A DNA stretch of 64,000 nucleotides, from the NCBI GenBank assembly GCA_037102815.1, contig BTPP01000002.1, positions 1,674,001-1,738,000 of the forward strand, written 5' to 3'. The position numbers and the translations under genes are program-made. The first letter of the stretch is position 1; each line of letters opens with the position of its first letter. Under the pieces are notes generated by a model that saw only the letters and a program-made list of their open reading frames with translations, ran no database searches and was not told the DNA's origin. Source of the DNA: Neurospora intermedia. Taxonomy: Eukaryota > Ascomycota > Sordariomycetes > Sordariales > Sordariaceae. Below, one piece after another: positions 33,309-44,498 of this stretch.

Positions 33309-36300
33309 GACGTGCGGTATACACGCCGATGAGGCTGCTTTACTGCTGAAAGATGTGGTATGGACAGGCAGTCCTCAAGACGTGAAGGATGGCTGCATGT
33401 CACAGATGAGGGGGGAAAGAGGTTAATATCTTCCTTTCTATACGTGGTATCACAAACCCCTTGAGGAAGCACGCCACATGCCTCAACCTCACAGCACCTA
33501 CATGAAGCTGTACTCCTGTATGCTGCAAGACTCCCGACTGGCTTATCTTGGCCTTGCCTCTCTACAAACGGTGTGAGTGCCCAGTGATAATGACCTTCCC
33601 AGACGGGCGGGCCAAGAGAATGTGTGAACAAGATACTTCTGGATGAGGAAGATAACATGAGCTATGGTAGCGGGCTGTTGAACTTTCGGAGGAGGCATCC
33701 CATGCTTGTCAACCCTTGCGGCAATCAGCCCGTCTGGGCGCTGCATCTTGGCTCACAGTGATGGACGCCCAGACAGTGACAACTGGATAAGACCACGGAT
33801 TGACATGGTGGGGTGGCGGCTGGGAGGGCCGTCTTGGAATCATGGTTCTCGCACTCGACACGGTTGGTGGTAGAGGGGCGAGATAATTGACAATGGCCTG
33901 CCAGATATCAGCTACCCATTGTCCGGATCGAGGTTGGGGGATATTGTGACGTTGGAGGAGAAAAATGCAAGGATTATAATGAAGACTGAGTGCAGTGCAA
34001 AGATGACGGGAGAATGTGTTCAGTAGACGGAGGTAGTCGTATGCTCTGCGACTTGACGGGACTGCATGAGCTCTTGGAGCTGTGGGGATGTCAAAGCTTT
34101 GACGGAAGACACTCCGCAAGGGAACCAGACACACCGTGACTTCTTCAGTCGCAAGAGGTTCCGTGTCAAACATCATTGCTCTTCACTCGCAACTTCCACT
34201 TCTGGATCCCCGCCAAGAGGTTAAGTTCACTTTAGTGAAAGACGCTGGGGAAGCGGGGGGAAAGAGCATTGAAGGGTGCATAAGACCAAGGTGTCACATG
34301 AAGAGGAGAAGGCATTGCGAAAGAAGCGCTCACAACTTACCAGATGTCAAATTCTGGGCAGAGAGAAGGGTAGGGAGGTAGAGGTAGTTTAGCTCGATGG
34401 CCTAGACCAAACCCCAGTTCAAGAGTGACGATGTCCGGACAAATATTCTGGGGGTTCAGGAGGCGGGACATTGACGTCCTCCCGTCACCACGTTACCTTG
34501 TAGGGTCTGCACCTGCGTACCTGGGATTCATTGTTCAGGTTTGGAAGGAACGACGTGGAATTCTTGTCCAGTCTCATGAGGCAGCAACATTGGTGCCAGA
34601 AGATCTTTCCTTTGCAGACGCCAACTTCTTAGCTTCCAGACCACTTGGAGATCTCGATGGTGACCGAGGTTTTGCTTTCTCCCTTGCATTTCCTTCCATC
34701 CATTCACTCCTTTTCATTGCTTGATAGGCCAAGCGGTGATGGAAGGCAACATCAGTTCTGATGGATTTTGCCGCCAGTGAAACCACCAATAGCATACTCG
34801 CCAGATATAAAAGGTATCACGACATGTTGTTTAACTTCTCATCCTCGTTGATTCGGCGACATGCAGCCTGCACTTGCATAAGAGTACCCGAACCAAACAA
34901 GGGTCCCGACATGGGGCGCTGTCCGTATTTTGAAGGGGCCAAGAGAAAGATCTAAATGGAGCCATTGAAGCTTGGACGTGGCCAAGACTGCATGCCACGG
35001 CGGATCATCACCTTGGAGTCTTGGACCTACCTGAACAAAAAATGCCCAGCTTTTGATATCGATAGACAACTGACCCAGACCTTCGTCCTCAACTTGTATC
35101 CGAACTAGCTCGCATTAAGCCTTCTTCAGCGCATCCAGCCCCCAATGGCAAAGACGATATCAGCACTCGAACGGGGAGGAGGTTATGGTTCATTTCTCGC
35201 CGTTGGTGTCTCTCGGTCCCTTGGCGTACCTTGGCTCTTTTGCTTTTGATGTTGGTTATTGGATGCTGGTCGATGATTGCGATAGCAACCAAGACTATGG
35301 GGTTGCACCAGCTTGAACATTGATCGGGCCACCAAACCACAACGACGCGCTCTCGTCTTGGCTGTTCATCATGATGCGAATCCAAGGCACAGTCTTATCT
35401 TCCCACGAGTCTTTCCCCGGATTGAAGTACTGATGAGTTCCTACCCTCTCGCGTGGGGAAAGGTTGCTGAACTGAATATATGTAGTCATGATCCGCCGCC
35501 AAGAGTATCAGCGAAGTCGTGGCTAAATAGAGGGCCACAGCACCTAGGGGTCCCGTCCTTGGCCACAAATAGAGATAAGGTTCTGGAGAGACAGGGGTTC
35601 GACTTACACGGGATGAGGACGGGAAGCCACCAACGGTTGTGATAGGGGAATGGGATAATCAGGAGAGAACCGCCACTGCACAACCTCGTGCGCACCCTCT
35701 TTTCCCACAATTGTATCGCAATGGGCTTTTTCCTTTTTTTCTTTTTTTTTCCTTTTTCTTCTCCCCATTGATCAAAAGGTATCACAAACAGCTGAATGAT
35801 ACGGAGAAAAGTGAGGAGCCGCCACCACATCTTTCATGTTGCAATGCCGCCAAGAACTGACCTCATTAATCGGCGCCCTCACGGGGTTGCAGTCATGACA
35901 GTTTTAGGAAGGTGATAAAGACCTCGGCCGACCGGGCGTGATTCTACTTCAATGGGTAACCCGACCAAATGCAGCAGCAGATGCAGGATATGGAAACGTC
36001 CTCCAACCTTGAGCACATGACACGAGCAAATAATGAACCCTATCTCATCGGTCTCGAATCATTCATTGCCTGCCAAGACGATATGGCGACGCCTTCACTT
36101 TCGACTTGCCGTTTTGATCAATCACCGCAGCGATTTCGGTTGATATGCTGGTCATTAAGGTTCGAGCAAATCGCACTTCTTTCCAGAGTGTCGGGAACTA
36201 TACGTACAGAAATAGCACAGAGCACATGCCATGCCTTCTTTCTTCATCCATCATGGGGTGCGAAGAGGGAGTGCCGCTTTTGTCATTCCCATTCCCGTAT

Positions 36301-36993
36301 GCAAGTCGCCATCACCAATTGGGAGAAGATGCAGTCAAAAGACAGTAGCATCACGATTAAGCTGGAACGTTGAGATACCTCTTCAAAGGACTTCATCGTG
36401 GGATTTGATAAGGCCCCGTTGGCTTGGAGACCTCTGATGCAAAGCGCGTCGGTCTGTACTCGCAATGATTTCTTCCAACTCACGTATCAACATATCTTTC
36501 CACTTCATCTGTCTACTCGAACCATCCATACCCTACTAGTAACAATCCCGATAAGGATCATAAAATCACACATTAGCCACCGTGACGATCACTCTAGGCA
36601 GTAATCTAACAACAAGAACAAGAACAACAACCACACGGACGGGTGACCGCTTCATCTTTGGTGATAGCTTCGCTCCATCCCTCTCTATGCACCCTCATCT
36701 CAACCAAATCACCATCTTGATCATCCATCTCTGTACCACTCGCGCTTTCGCCTTCCTTGTACCTTTCCAACCTGATCAAAGTGCTAACCTCGGCACTACC
36801 TGACAGAACAACAAATTTTCTGTCCTATCATGTTTCGCTCGAGACATGGACAGAGATAGAAAAAGAGGGTTGCGAAATAGTAAGCCAGTAACTACCAGTA
36901 GATTAGTTGCAGTTGCTGCGATCCTAGCGAGAAGTAACTGTCATAACATATATAGAGGCTTGTTTTTGTAACTTACCAACATGAAATAATAAT
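33309..36993. other. 3.7-kb gene-free stretch upstream of the transporter
   Basis: It contains the transporter promoter and otherwise no supported gene. A 134-codon ATG frame at 35969-36373 (+) and a 155-codon frame at 33709-34176 (-) show no recognisable domain or intron structure. T/C-rich runs are at 35725-35765 and ACAACAAGAACAAGAACAACAACC at about 36607. Confidence 0.45.
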
Positions 36994-37089
36994 GGGCAAT
37001 TGGTCTAGGGGTATGATTTTCGCTTCGCATTGTTGGCTTTCCCGATGCGCCTTTGTGAAAGGTCACCGGTTCGAATCCGGTATTGTCCA
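36994..37089 (+). tRNA. tRNA-Ala(CGC) with a 24-nt intron
   Basis: The acceptor stem GGGCAAT pairs with ATTGTCC and includes the G3-U70 wobble that marks alanine tRNAs. The D-arm is GTCTAGGGGTATGAT. The anticodon stem TTCGC pairs with GTGAA, and the loop TTCGCAT gives anticodon CGC. The T-arm ACCGG-TTCGAAT-CCGGT is perfect. A 24-nt intron (37030-37053) sits after base 37, the usual nuclear position. The discriminator is A37089. T-runs downstream (37094, 37101-37112) serve as the Pol III terminator. Confidence 0.95.
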
Positions 37090-37897
37090 TCCTTTTTGAC
37101 TTTTTTTTTTTTCGTTCTCAGGTGGGGGTACCACTCATCATCGTCAAGTTGAATGTCTTTCCCTGATGGCTGGGTATCACTTTCCATTTTGTTTTCTTTT
37201 TTCCATTTTGGCCCCCCTCTCGAAGTTTGTCGATCATTTGTTGAGTCTCGCCGTTTTTGATAGTTGCCGATTGACGGGCTGGGCTGCTTAGCTCAACTGG
37301 CGGTTACGCTGACAGACGGGAGATCGGATCGCCTGAAACGAGGAATTTGGTGTTTACCGGTGTGGAATTGGAGGGCAATGCACCTTGATGCCGTCTACCT
37401 CTGGTCTGAAGAGGGTATATTGACGTACAGTCAAACTTGGCTTTTTGTCAACTTGCACTTTCTTGATTTTGTGCAATCAAGGCCATGGCCACTGCTACCC
37501 TTCACGACACCGGCTGTTGTTGGGTAAAAATGGCATAAAAGACAAGCAACACATCATAAGCCAGAGCTTGCGAGAGCGTCAAGACAGGGAGACAACAAAC
37601 TGTTGGAGCACAAAACTGGTATAAAGCTAACACATAAAGCTAAAACAACTGAGCCTTCTCCTACCCTATCCTAACCTCGCCTGACGCCGGTTCCTCTGCT
37701 TGGAATTTTCCTTTCCTTTTCTACACCCCTACACCTAACTTGAAGGAGCTCCACCGTCCATGTCAGACAAATAGCTTGAATACAACACACATTGTCTCCA
37801 AATCGTCTTGAAACCATAGGACCTTCTATCTTCGACTTGCCATCCTCAACCAATAGCTGTCTGCGCCCAACTTTTCCGGCCTTCAAAGATACTGTCC
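37090..37897. other. Gene-free stretch between the tRNA and the SNF5 gene
   Basis: It starts with the Pol III T-run terminator and ends at the 3' end of the SNF5-family gene. Nothing else is supported. Confidence 0.45.
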
Positions 37898-39744
37898 TCA
37901 CAGAGGCTTGGGATCAGTGGCGTGCAGGTTCCTAGCCCACCTCGGCAGTTTCCTGTCCCGTTCGTAAATGAAGCCGCAGTTATTGCAGAGTGACTATAAC
38001 ACCGACTCGTTAGCATCATCACTCTTTCACGACATGGAGAGTAAAACAGATCACTCACCCTCGGTCCATAAGGCCCATCCCGAACCGCCCAAACACTGGT
38101 GCCCCACACCCTACAGCAAGAGCACCTCCAGTTGTTTCGTTCGTTATCTGCCAGCGTTCCACCACCCCCATACCCACCACCACCGCCGCCACCACCACCG
38201 CCTCCGCCTCCTCCAACATCCGGGGTGTGCCTACCGCTAGTCGGCGACAGACTTCTAAACCTTCTCTTCTTCTTGCTCCTCTCCCCGCGTCCCATGCGCT
38301 CCTCTTCCTGCTCAATAAGCCCGCCAAATCCGAAGCCCACAGGCACGCCGCCCGCCATGCCGGTATTGCTGCTGAACCGCGCCGTCTCTCTGCGCAGTCT
38401 GCGGATCTGCCTCTCGCGATCGCCCTCGCGCTTCTCGATTTCCTCCTTCGACAGCGTCTCCAGCTTGGGCTCCCAGTCCTCCGCCAGATGCTCCGGGTCG
38501 TATCGCCAGCCGGCGCCCTCACCGCCCGCCGTGACGGCCGCGTCGTTGGGGAATTCGACGCCACCGACACCCAGGGAGGTGGTGCCCCAGCCGGCTACCA
38601 GGCCGCCGGACTCGCATGCTTCCTTCTTGAGCTTGAGTACCGCCTCGTAGATGGCGTGCGTCATGGCGGGTACCCATTCGCCGTGTAGGCCGAGGTCGGC
38701 GCAGGTCTGCTTGGCGAAGGCCTCGGCGGTCCCTGGAGGGTGGAGGAGCGACCACTCGAACTTGTCAGTGTAGACTTGCGAGGAGAGGTTGATGTTGAGG
38801 TTGATGATGCAGCGGTACGTGTCGTCGGGGCTGAAGTCGTCGGCGTCTGGAGGGATCGGGGTTGCGGCGGCGCTGATTTCGCCGGTGGATGTTTGGATTG
38901 CGGAGGTGCCATTGACGGCGGGTGTTGGTGTCAATACGGCGTTGCCGTTAATTGCTGGGGTATTGGGCGTTGTGGTCGCGGCTTCGAGCAGGTTCGTGGG
39001 CTTGGGTGCTTCGGTTGCTGGGCGGTCGCGATGGGAGTGGAAGAGAGGATGGAGAGCAACACCGGCGTACTCTTCTAGTTGTGTCCGTATTTGCTTGCTG
39101 ATCTCGGATATGGTCTGATTCCTGTTAGGAAGGTCTAAATCCTGGACCAGGACAGTCGCAAACTGATCGGTAGTAATCAAGGTCTCGTGCAGGTTCCAGA
39201 GAAACGTGTCGCGTAACCGGTATGGGACGGTGGGCTCCTGTGGCTTGAAGAGGGGACTGCTGGGGTCCAGGCTTGCAGCATGCGGAGGCAGAGACGGGGG
39301 CGGAATGTAGGATGGGATATCGAGGTCAATCCGTATGGGGATCAGTGTGAGAGGAAGGCTGGCTTGGGCAAAGTTCTGTTGGTCGGATCGACCCTGGCGG
39401 AACCTTCCCATCCAGTCCCGCCAAATGCCCTGTACCTCCACGGGCTCATGTGTATCCTTCCCAACCTTCTCGGCCGGGTCGGCCTTGACAGTACCGTCGT
39501 CGGGCTGTACGCTGCGGAGACCTGTAGGGCGGCGGCGGCTGCGGGTGTTGTCGTCGTCATCGTCGTAATCGTCGTAGCCATCCTCGGCATAGTTGATAAT
39601 GGTAGTGCCGCGCTTCGTTGTGCGCGAAAGTGGGTTCGCGGGAGCAGTGCCGGGAAGGACGGGTGTTAGGAGGGAGTTGTTGTAGGTGCGTAACCTTGGC
39701 GCATAAGAAGAGAAAACGGATTGTTGGGATTCGGAGCGCGCCAT
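37898..39744 (-). CDS. SNF5/Sfh1 (SMARCB1) chromatin-remodelling subunit with GATA-like zinc finger
   Basis: Two exons (39744-38059, 37993-37898) give 593 residues. The SNF5 domain shows two repeats: LIPIRIDLDI with YRLRDTFLWNLHETLITTDQFA, then CIINLNINLSSQVYTDKFEWSL with FAKQTCADLGLHGEWVPAM. The C-terminus carries a single zinc finger, CSCC then SLCNNCG (C-x2-C-x20-C-x2-C), with FIYERDRKLPRW after it. The intron splits this finger between its Cys pairs. Such a finger is usual in filamentous-fungal Snf5/Sfh1 proteins and absent from human SMARCB1. The protein is a core nuclear subunit of SWI/SNF or RSC. A poly-Gly tract (about 14 Gly) precedes the finger. Whether it serves SWI/SNF, RSC or both is not visible. 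Confidence 0.95.
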
Positions 39745-41562
39745 TGTGAAAGGTGGTTTCGTGTGGCTGTTTCTATGATTTTCGACGACTATGGTAATCT
39801 CATGACGGCCGGGAGACTTGAATGGAAAAGAAGAAAGCCCAGTACTTGGGTCTCCTAACGCTGCCAAGTGGTGGTCGCAAATCGGAACCTGAAGTCGAAG
39901 TCGCAAGTCGAACGCGAGGGAGGGCGAGGATGCAGAGTTCGCGATGCAGGTTGGACGAAGCTCCGTTCGAGGTTGATTCCGAGGGATGTCTTCCTCTTCT
40001 TGTTTGCGATCGGAAGTGCAAGCTGTTTGATGATACGTAGAACAAACTAGTAGTAGTAGTTCCTCGTAGCAATTCAAGGCGCAATATTCGGCGACTTCGA
40101 ATCAAGTCAGTCCAAATTTCGGGTTTCTCAAGGGATCGTGAAGAAGTCGGAGGACGTCATGCAGACGTGGACGCTATCGAGAATTGGTGGTTGCGCCCGT
40201 GAAAGTGGGTGGTGAATTTGGGTGGGTGGGCGCACCTTGCGATCGCCTGCAGTCAAAAACGCGACAAGCACTTTGAGCGATGCCGCGCGAGCTAGAAACA
40301 GCCTAGCGCCAGAGGTGGGTCCTCGCACCCGCAAAGCTCGCTTATGTAATACAGCCCCAGTGCCCTGGCTGATGCCAAGATTGTTTTGTTCTGGCCATTT
40401 TGAGGAGCGCCCCTATCACAGTCGGGAACTTACACACTTTCAGAGCCTCAACGCTTCACTTCAATTACACTGGGTCGTTCATTTCAAGAAAACCATCTCC
40501 AAGAAGCCTCTACCGGTGATCTGAAGCTTAGTCTGGATTTTGACACCCACGGCGAAGAAAATCTGCCCACATGTCATCCCAAATCTGGTCTATTGTGCCC
40601 GGCGGTTTGCGTACCAATCAACAAGCACATTTCCAGCCAGCAACACCGATGCTCGCCAGGCCAGGAACATAAAGTGACACCTTTGCGGGCTGTAATTCCC
40701 CCAAATATCATCTGAAGAACATGGCATCTGAAGTCTTCACTTTAACGTTGTCATGACCAGTTCGTTCGCCGTTCTACACCTGTATCCGGAGACGTGACCC
40801 CTCCAGCTCGGGGTCGTAGTCGGGAACTGGTTCGGAACGGCCCGAGAATCCTAGTCACTGGTCTGATGGACCATTCTTCTTTCGACGTCGGAAAACTTCC
40901 GGGGTCTTCTTTATCATGGCTCATGGAATGGTAAGAGGATCACATCTCATCCTTCTTCTTTGTTGTTCATCTTGACAAAAGACGAAAGTGAGAGGTCATG
41001 TAGTGAATAACTTATACTAAACTGCAGGTCTCATCCATTGTAAGAGCTTCCTGTTGTTCCCAGAACATCCATCATCCACAATGAGGGTTTCAATTAGTCA
41101 CTTGTGACAAGCCCATTGTCTTTTTGTTTCCCTTTGTCCATGGTGGTTCCTGCACTTCACTCAAGTGTCTAGAAATGCCCTGATCATGATATCTGTCACT
41201 GGTCTTTTCCCTAGGTTTCATCTCGCCGTCAAGATTGCCCAAGAAGCACAACGATACTTCCTTTTCCTCCTACAGTTCTTTGTTACTCACACGCCACAAC
41301 AAGAAGATCTCTCACGTTTGCTTGCTCACAGTTTTTTTCCATCTGATCGCATGCCCCAACTAAAGTAAACAATCATAACAAACAGGAAGATTCTACTTTT
41401 CTCAATAGAGAGTCATGAAGGACTGGAGTCATCCAGTCCCATTCCTTGGTATTGTTGACCACCACCAACTACAGACACACAAGGTAGCTAGGTAGGTATA
41501 AACGCGCCTTTCCTCTCCCCCTCATTCCCTCTCTTTTCTCTCTCTCTCTTAATCTCAGCACA

Positions 41563-41603
<41 letters not shown>

Positions 41604-41677
41604 CCAAACAAACTCCAAGAACAACGCCCGTATAGCCCCGAAAGCACGAAGGGGGAAAACAAAAAGAGAGAAACAAA
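39745..41677. other. 1.9-kb gene-free stretch
   Basis: It holds the SNF5 promoter region and the upstream region of the small gene at 41678. A CT-rich tract (41500-41550) and the CA repeat lie just before that gene. No gene seen. Confidence 0.45.
41566..41602 (+). repeat. (CA)n microsatellite
   Basis: About 18 CA units, 76 bases before the ATG of the small gene at 41678, so probably in its promoter or 5' UTR. Confidence 0.95.
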
Positions 41678-42217
41678 ATGACAACCTCAGCAGACATCGT
41701 CCTACCCCCGGAAGGGACCCTCACATCTCACCAAATCGACGGCATCTGCATCATGCGCAAAACCCTCCTCGGCTCGCCCTCGTACGACGAAGTCTGGGGG
41801 ACTCTCAGCCTGACTTCGGACGCCATCAACCTCGACGTTCCCACTATTCTCCTGTGGCAGGACGAAGGACAGAAGCAAAGGAATGTCTTGTTTTATTGTA
41901 TTGATGAAGGGGAGGAAGGTACGTTTTCTGTTTCTTTTTCCGTGTGATCCAGGCACCTCAGGGTGGGCGGGATTGGCAGCTAGATGATGAATGCTGACGA
42001 AGAGATATGCCTGAGGGAAAATATAGCCGTCGCCATGGAAATTTGTCAGATCTTGCTTGATGCCAAGGACAAAGAGACACTGCAGGATCTGGTGGATGCG
42101 ACGTGTTATATTCATGGCGAGGCGACGTCGTTCAGGGAGTTGGCGGAGCGCAAAGGTTTTGAGAGGATATTGACAATGCTGGAAAGAGTTGGCTGCCTTT
42201 CCTCTATATCGACGTAG
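41678..42217 (+). CDS. Small unknown protein
   Basis: Two exons (41678-41918, 42003-42217) with a GTACGT donor, a GCTGAC branch site and a GAAG acceptor give 151 residues. The N-terminal half (residues 25-80) looks like an alternating beta region; the C-terminal half is helical (ENIAVAMEICQILLDAKDKE, LVDATCYIHGEATSFRELAE). There is no signal peptide or membrane segment. I do not recognise the family. The CA repeat upstream may affect expression. It is called a gene because coding character and splice sites agree across both exons. Confidence 0.65.
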
Positions 42218-42742
42218 CAATCCATGCCGGAGGGTATTTTCTAGAATGGTTGGGTGGTTGGTTGGTTAGTAGAAGGGATTTTTCTTTGGCGTGGATATGG
42301 AGTGGTTTGAAATGGATTTTCCTCGTCTTTCGAAAGCATAAGTCATATCGCCACGGCTGTCGCTTCCAAGCCGAAGGAAGCCTGTTGTGAATTTTGCTGT
42401 TATCAACGAAAGTGGGTTTGTGTAGACAACATGATGATGAAAGGACATGGAAATGAAAAGACACACCACATCTTTATCTACTTGGTATCACACGTAGTAC
42501 ACGTGGTAACATCCACACTATAAACCATGATTAACCTGAGACGATGGAATCCTTAAAATGGTCCGCGACTCAAATAAAGAATCATGGAAGTCAGGAGAAA
42601 GGTACATTGAGAAGCCGAACGGTAAACCGCAAAACAAGAAAAGTGAAGAGATGAAAGAAGGGGAGAAAGAAGCTGGGGATGAAGAAAGAAAAAAAATAAA
42701 AAAGGGAGGGCGAAGAACCGGATCACTTGAATCGTTTTATCA
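42218..42742. other. Intergenic region downstream of tRNA-Glu
   Basis: The minus-strand TTTTTTATTTTTTTTC at about 42689-42704 can terminate Pol III transcription of the tRNA. No gene is seen. Confidence 0.5.
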
Positions 42743-42835
42743 CTCGGATACCGGGAGTCGAACCCGGGGCTGTTGAGAAAGCAGTCACTCCTAGAGAAGT
42801 GAGAGTCAACGATGTTACCGCTACACCATACCCGA
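42743..42835 (-). tRNA. tRNA-Glu(CTC) with a 22-nt intron
   Basis: The acceptor stem TCGGGTA pairs with TATCCGA. The anticodon stem GTTGA pairs with TCAAC, and the loop CTCTCAC gives anticodon CTC. The T-arm contains GGTTCGACTCC between paired CCGGG-type arms. A 22-nt intron (42799-42778) follows base 37 (A42800). The D-arm reads TGGTGTAGCGGTAACAT, as in fungal tRNA-Glu. The acceptor stem has one G-U pair. Confidence 0.93.
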
Positions 42836-43157
42836 TCCGTATGGAATTCCACGCTTTGTTGAAGATAGTTTGAGGATTGAGGGTTTATCGAATGGTGTGG
42901 ATTAGGCGTGGGACTGCGCGGGCTCTTCAGGGTTTTTCTGACTCGCGTGGCTGTGGATCTCGATAACTTTTGTTTACTTTTGTGGGGTCCAAGGGTCCGA
43001 CACTCAGGGGTTCCAAAGCCAAGGCTTGGAGCTTGTCAGAATCAGACGTACGGCCGCAAAAACATCCTAGGGGGATGGTCAGAGATTATAAGAAAAAGGA
43101 AACAGCAAGGGATAAGTGGGACTTCACACCAGGCTCTCTGTGCCTCAGCTAGTGCCA
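42836..43157. other. Short intergenic region
   Basis: About 320 bases between the tRNA-Glu 5' flank and the stop of the endonuclease gene. No gene seen. Confidence 0.5.
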
Positions 43158-44498
43158 TCACAAAGCGACCTTGACCCAGAACGGTACGTGATCACTCGGA
43201 CCACGCTCCTGAGGCGTATCGAGTATTCCTGTATCAATCACACGCCCGTCATCCCACACCTCCTTGGAAACAAACACCATATCGACCCTATCGCAACTGC
43301 TCCCCCACTCCCCGCGGTTTGGGTAATATGTGTATCTTTTCTCCATGCCGTACTTTGCCCGGAACACATCCACGGCATCAAGACACTTTTCGGTTTTCTC
43401 ATCTTGTGTTCCAACGTAGGCTCCAGCTCGCTTGTTGTCTTCCTCGCCGAAGAACTTGGTGTTGAAATCCACCCTGTTAAAGCAATGTTGTTCTGGGAAG
43501 GTTCGTAGGTTGGGGTGTCCGTCAGCAGGTCCTCTGGCTATGTTTAGGTCGCCTGCAACAACCACAGAGAATCCTCGTGCTTCCAGGGAAAGGCACTCGT
43601 CTCGGAGCAGGGAATGGAAGATGAGCTTTCGGTCATGCCGAGTCGGGTAGTTAGGATGGACGGCGCCGGTCAGAGGGTTGCGGTACGGTTGCGTGGTGCC
43701 GTTGACGGCATAGACATTGATGAGAGCGAGAGGTTTCGTGACTGGCCCATTCTCATCTTGCCCTTCCGGCGCCACTCTCATCTCGACAACGCTGACTCTT
43801 CCCTCGATATCCCAGTCAACCTCCCGCACAGTAGCAACCCATTTGCGAGCAAAGTCTGTCCTCATTATAGTTCCCACACCGTATAACCTCCCCCCGAAGG
43901 CTTTGGCATTATGCTTGTCGCGTGGAAGCACTGCATTGAGAGTGTAGGTACGATGGTCGGACACACTGTCGGCCGCATTGAGCGGGGCATTGAGAGCAGA
44001 AAGTATCTTTGGCAGACGAGCCGGTCCGTCTTGCGGCTTGATTTTGAGCTCTTGGAGGAAGAGAATTTCAGGCCAGTTATGGCGGGCAAGGAAGGCTCGC
44101 AGCGAGTGTGGTGAGCCTGACGGTGCTTGTCCTGGAGGTGTGCGCAGTCGACTGGCGTTTGGCGGTGCGTTAGTACTCGCGGTCCCGCTCTTTTGCGTCT
44201 TGGTGGACTCTGTGAAGTAGGATGTTATCTTTCGGGCGGAAGGAGTGGACGACAGGAAGGCATTGATGCCGTTGATGTTCCATGAAAACACACGGAACGC
44301 ATTTTTGCTTGGAGAAGAGCTTCTGGGTTGGCCGACCGTTTGAAGGGTGGACGAGGCACGGGGGCTATCCAATGCTAGGCTTGGTGTTTGTGTCAGTCTT
44401 CTCCGTTTCAATGGCGGCGGGCTGACCTCTTGGTGGCTGGTTGCTGTGTAGAGACGGGACAGTGAGTTTTTCTGTGCCATTTTACTGTGTCGAAACAT
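43158..44498 (-). CDS. AP endonuclease of the exonuclease III (EEP) family
   Basis: A single exon of 446 residues (440 if the second Met is used). All active-site blocks of the exonuclease III type are present: FSWNINGINAF near 71-81, LFLQELKI with the metal-binding Glu150, INVYAVNGTTQPYRN, AGDLNIARGPADGH, DRVDMVFVSK and the terminal RGPSDHVPFW with the catalytic Asp436-His437 pair. These enzymes cut DNA at abasic sites in base excision repair. The first 65 residues are basic and Ser/Pro-rich, with LKRRRL as a possible nuclear signal; an upstream Arg/Ser-rich start could also serve mitochondrial import. A spacer of about 45 residues separates the first two blocks and is longer than in ExoIII. 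Confidence 0.92.
   Translation of the reverse strand: MFRHSKMAQKNSLSRLYTATSHQEVSPPPLKRRRLTQTPSLALDSPRASSTLQTVGQPRSSSPSKNAFRVFSWNINGINAFLSSTPSARKITSYFTESTKTQKSGTASTNAPPNASRLRTPPGQAPSGSPHSLRAFLARHNWPEILFLQELKIKPQDGPARLPKILSALNAPLNAADSVSDHRTYTLNAVLPRDKHNAKAFGGRLYGVGTIMRTDFARKWVATVREVDWDIEGRVSVVEMRVAPEGQDENGPVTKPLALINVYAVNGTTQPYRNPLTGAVHPNYPTRHDRKLIFHSLLRDECLSLEARGFSVVVAGDLNIARGPADGHPNLRTFPEQHCFNRVDFNTKFFGEEDNKRAGAYVGTQDEKTEKCLDAVDVFRAKYGMEKRYTYYPNRGEWGSSCDRVDMVFVSKEVWDDGRVIDTGILDTPQERGPSDHVPFWVKVAL

Noticed and set aside
33709-34176. Minus-strand frame of 155 codons
   Set aside because: Composition is unlike a folded protein and no family is recognised; treated as chance in intergenic DNA.
35969-36373. 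Plus-strand ATG frame of 134 codons
   Set aside because: No domain or splice support; the Met/Gln-rich start looks accidental.
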